Positions 4,836-7,382 of a stretch of DNA of 7,382 bases are shown in pieces (the stretch's first letter is position 1; each line of letters begins with the position of its first letter). The stretch covers positions 1 through 7,382 of the forward strand of contig DATGLE010000191.1 of NCBI GenBank assembly GCA_035294325.1, written 5' to 3'. This DNA is from DATGLE01 sp035294325 (GTDB lineage Bacteria; Chloroflexota; Ktedonobacteria; Ktedonobacterales; Ktedonobacteraceae). The translations under genes and the position numbers were made by a program. Below the pieces are notes generated by a model. The model was not told the origin of the DNA, ran no database searches, and saw only the letters and a list, made by a program, of their open reading frames with translations.

Positions 4836-6332
4836 ATGGGGAATATACTGGCAATCGATCAGGGCACAAGCAATACAAAGGTGCTGCTCGTCAACCCTCA
4901 CGGGGAAGTGATCGCCCATGCATCAAAACCTGTCGAGCAGCGCTATCCGCAGCCAGCGTGGGTTGAGCAGGATGCAGACGCGCTCTGGAGGAGTGTGCGT
5001 GAGGCTCTCGACGAATGTCTCTCGGCTATCGACGACCCGCAGCCGGAGGCCATCGCGATCACCAACCAGCGCGAGTCGGTGCTGCTGTGGGAGCGCCGGA
5101 GCGGGAAGCCGCTGAGTCCGGTTATCGGGTGGCAGTGCCGTCGCACGGCGGACTTCTGCGCGGAACTGCGCTCCCGCAAGCTGGAATCATTCTTAGCGGA
5201 GCGGACCGGACTCGCGGTGGATCCCCTCTTCTCGGCGAGCAAGATGCGCTGGCTGCTCGATCATGTCACCGATGGTCAGCGCCGGGCCGAACAGGGAGAC
5301 GTGTGCCTGGGCACTATTGATAGCTGGGTACTCTGGAATCTCACCGGTGGAAAGGTGCACGCCAGTGACTTCACCAATGCCTCCCGCACGCAATTATTCG
5401 ATATCCGTAAGCGGGACTGGGGTGAGGATCTGCTTGCTCTCTTCGGCGTGCCCAGGGCCGCCCTGCCAGAGGCGCGGCCCTCCCGCGCCGACTTCGGCAG
5501 CAGCCAGGCGCAGGGGAAGCTCCCGGCCGGCCTGCCCATTGCCGCGCTGATCGGCGATTCGCATGCAGCCCTGTTCGGTCAGGCAGGCTTTGTGCCCGGC
5601 TCGGTCAAAGCAACCTACGGCACAGGCTCATCCCTGATGACTCCGACTCCAGCAGCAGTCTTGTCAAAACATGGTCTTTCCACTACAATAGCCTGGGCGC
5701 TGGATCGAGAGCATGTCACGTATGCCCTGGAAGGCAATATTCCTGTCACCGGTGCCGCAGTGCAATGGCTGGGAGAGTTTCTTGGCGTCGCGCATCCCGT
5801 CGAGGAGGTAGCCAGGCTGGCCGAGAGCGTCGAAAGCGCCGGGGGCCTCTACCTGGTGCCGGCCTTTGTGGGCCTGGGCGCGCCCCACTGGAACGACGCG
5901 GCGCGTGGGTTAATCTGCGGACTCACGCGCGGTTCGACAGCCGCGCACCTGGCCCGCGCTGCCATCGAAGCCATCGCCTATCAGGTGCGCGATGTCTTTG
6001 ACGTGATGCAATCCGAGGCAGGAACGGACCTGAATGTCTTGCTCGCCGACGGGGGAGCCAGTCGCAACAGGATGCTGATGCAATTCCAGGCCGACATTCT
6101 CGGAAAGCCGCTGCGACGAAATACAGCGACGAGTGCGGCGGCGCTGGGTGCAGCATATCTGGCCGGTCTTGCCACGGGCCAATGGCAAACGCTCGATGAG
6201 ATCGCGCAGTTGCCCAGACCACACGCTCTTTTTACGCCACGCATGTCCGCTCAGAAGCGAGGGGAGCTGTACGCGGGGTGGCAGAGCGCCCTTGCCCGTG
6301 CGACTCTCGATGGTACGCCGGTTCATTCATAA
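4836..6332 (+). CDS. FGGY-family carbohydrate kinase resembling glycerol kinase, probable apulose kinase
   Basis: A 498-residue ATP-dependent sugar/polyol kinase with both FGGY domains: N-terminal about 4-245 (IDQGTSNTK phosphate loop at 7-15, TNQRE at 76-80, GWQCRRT at 98-104) and C-terminal about 255-445 (ATYGTGSS at 259-266, LADGGASRN at 403-411). Asp241 in GDSHAALFGQ is the likely catalytic base. By overall similarity it would be annotated glycerol kinase. However, the glycerol-contact tyrosine of E. coli GlpK (DYTNASRT) is Phe179 here (DFTNASRT), and GlpK's GDQQ is GDSH. Its neighbours are a sugar isomerase and a split transketolase rather than glpF or glpD, so a ketose substrate such as apulose (giving apulose 4-phosphate, ApsK role) is preferred. 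The start is ATG 4836, 17 bases after the previous stop; AAGGTGA (4824-4830) is the likely ribosome binding site. A GTG at 4827 is possible but sits too close to AAAGGAG (4817-4823). Glycerol, erythrulose or dihydroxyacetone kinase activity remain alternatives. Confidence 0.83.
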   Translation: MGNILAIDQGTSNTKVLLVNPHGEVIAHASKPVEQRYPQPAWVEQDADALWRSVREALDECLSAIDDPQPEAIAITNQRESVLLWERRSGKPLSPVIGWQCRRTADFCAELRSRKLESFLAERTGLAVDPLFSASKMRWLLDHVTDGQRRAEQGDVCLGTIDSWVLWNLTGGKVHASDFTNASRTQLFDIRKRDWGEDLLALFGVPRAALPEARPSRADFGSSQAQGKLPAGLPIAALIGDSHAALFGQAGFVPGSVKATYGTGSSLMTPTPAAVLSKHGLSTTIAWALDREHVTYALEGNIPVTGAAVQWLGEFLGVAHPVEEVARLAESVESAGGLYLVPAFVGLGAPHWNDAARGLICGLTRGSTAAHLARAAIEAIAYQVRDVFDVMQSEAGTDLNVLLADGGASRNRMLMQFQADILGKPLRRNTATSAAALGAAYLAGLATGQWQTLDEIAQLPRPHALFTPRMSAQKRGELYAGWQSALARATLDGTPVHS

Positions 6333-6371
6333 CGGCCTCAATCGGCACTTCGGCACAAGGAGTAACCAAAC

Positions 6372-7343
6372 ATGGCGCGCATCGATGAACTTCGTCTGAT
6401 GACAAAAATAGCTCGCCTCTACTACGAGCATGATATGACGCAGCCAGAGATCGCGGCTCAACTCGATCTCTCCCAGGCCAGCGTCTCGCGCCTGTTGAAG
6501 CGTGCGAAACAGGAACAGATCGTTCGCGTAACGGTCAACGTTCCTCACGGGATCTACTCCGAACTGGAGGAACAACTCCAGAAGGCATACAAGCTGAAAG
6601 AAGCCGTAGTGGTAGACACGGTGGAACATAGCGACCAGATCTTGCGCGACATTGGCGCCGCCGCCGCTTACTACCTGGAAACAACGCTGCGCTCAGGCGA
6701 CGTGATCGGCGTCTCTTCCTGGAGCGCGACGCTGCTGGCGATGGTTGATGCACTGCAACCGTTGACGCGCCCGTTAGGAATACGCGTGTTGCAGATATTG
6801 GGTGGGTTGGGCAGCCCCTCGGCGGAGGTCTACGCCAGCCGTCTCGTCGGGCGCCTGGCGGACCTGGTTCGGGGCGAAGCAGTGCTTCTGCCGGCCCCTG
6901 GTATCGTCGGTTCGCCCACTGCCGTGCCGATCTTGCTGGAAGATCGCTATGTACGCGCTGCCATGTCGTTGTTCGATCAGGTGACAATCGCGCTGGTGGG
7001 CATCGGCACCGTAGAACCATCGGGCTTGCTTGCCAGCAGTGGCAACATCTTCTCCCCGGAAGAGTTGAACATATTACGAGCCGCAGGAGCCGTTGGCGAT
7101 ATCTGCCTGCGTTTCTTCGATGCTTCGGGCATCCCGGTAGCCACTCCCCTCAATGAGCGTGTGATCGGCATGAATCTGGAGCAATTACGCCATGTGAAGC
7201 GCGTGGTCGGTATTGCTGGCGGAAAGCAGAAACTGAGCGCGATCCGTGGCGCGCTGCTGGGCCGCTTTATCAACGTGCTGGTTACGGATCGCTTCACCGC
7301 TCAGTCTCTGCTCCACATGGCTCGAGTCGGTGATGTCGCCTGA
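6372..7343 (+). CDS. SorC/DeoR-type sugar-binding transcriptional regulator
   Basis: A 323-residue regulator of the SorC family. The N-terminal DNA-binding domain (about 1-55) has a helix-turn-helix visible as TQPEIAAQLDLSQASVSRLL (23-42). The sugar-phosphate-binding, tetramer-forming domain fills about 60-320, with family-typical segments LRSGDVIGVSSWSATLLAMV (106-125), ILGGLG (142-147), GIGTVEPSG (210-218) and VVGIAGGKQKLSAIRGAL (278-295). Family members sense phosphorylated sugars and act mostly as repressors released by their ligand; a candidate ligand here is the kinase product. The gene follows the kinase after 39 bases on the same strand, without an obvious terminator between, so it is probably the last gene of the operon and autoregulated. 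AAGGAG (6357-6362), 9 bases before the ATG, supports the start. Its operator was not identified with confidence. Confidence 0.9.
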   Translation: MARIDELRLMTKIARLYYEHDMTQPEIAAQLDLSQASVSRLLKRAKQEQIVRVTVNVPHGIYSELEEQLQKAYKLKEAVVVDTVEHSDQILRDIGAAAAYYLETTLRSGDVIGVSSWSATLLAMVDALQPLTRPLGIRVLQILGGLGSPSAEVYASRLVGRLADLVRGEAVLLPAPGIVGSPTAVPILLEDRYVRAAMSLFDQVTIALVGIGTVEPSGLLASSGNIFSPEELNILRAAGAVGDICLRFFDASGIPVATPLNERVIGMNLEQLRHVKRVVGIAGGKQKLSAIRGALLGRFINVLVTDRFTAQSLLHMARVGDVA

Positions 7344-7382
7344 CCTTCTTGCTAATTCGTCCGCTCTGTCTCAATTGCATGC

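Noticed and set aside
7344..7382. Last 39 bases examined for a terminator or next gene
   Set aside because: No convincing hairpin with T-run, ribosome binding site or open frame can be supported in such a short piece.

Overview
The window looks like a bacterial carbohydrate-utilisation locus. All seven recognisable genes lie on the + strand and are tightly packed. DNA is moderately GC-rich (around 55-60% by eye), with strong Shine-Dalgarno sequences and some long intergenic inverted repeats. The taxon cannot be fixed from sequence alone. The base composition, the GCGCC-TGC-GGCGC-type intergenic palindromes, the Dpp-type importer and the SorC-type regulator would fit a Chloroflexota (for example Ktedonobacteria-like) soil or compost bacterium, but this is an impression.

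Layout. Bases 2-184 are the C-terminal end of an oligopeptide/dipeptide-type ABC transporter ATPase. Bases 185-380 are non-coding and hold a perfect 28-bp inverted repeat with a 3-base loop. Bases 381-1892 encode a 503-residue cytoplasmic glycoside hydrolase with DUF5060, DUF4038 (apiosidase-like) and DUF5605 domains. Bases 1893-2044 are a hairpin-rich intergenic stretch ending in a terminator-like stem plus T-run. Then comes a compact operon: a TIM-barrel sugar isomerase of the L-rhamnose-isomerase (RhaI) type (2045-3034), the two halves of a split transketolase (3047-3880 and 3877-4818, overlapping by 4 bases), an FGGY kinase resembling glycerol kinase (4836-6332), and a SorC/DeoR-type sugar-sensing repressor (6372-7343). 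The last 39 bases hold nothing I can identify.

How it may work. The set of RhaI-like isomerase, FGGY kinase and split transketolase, next to an apiosidase-like hydrolase, matches the known bacterial D-apiose pathway: D-apiose to D-apulose (ApsI), D-apulose to D-apulose 4-phosphate (ApsK), then with glyceraldehyde 3-phosphate to dihydroxyacetone phosphate and xylulose 5-phosphate (AptAB). The inferred model is: apiose-bearing glycosides or oligosaccharides enter through the ABC importer, the signal-less hydrolase releases apiose in the cytoplasm, and the operon feeds it into the pentose phosphate pathway and glycolysis under control of the SorC-type regulator. Family assignments are firm; the apiose substrate is an inference from gene content.
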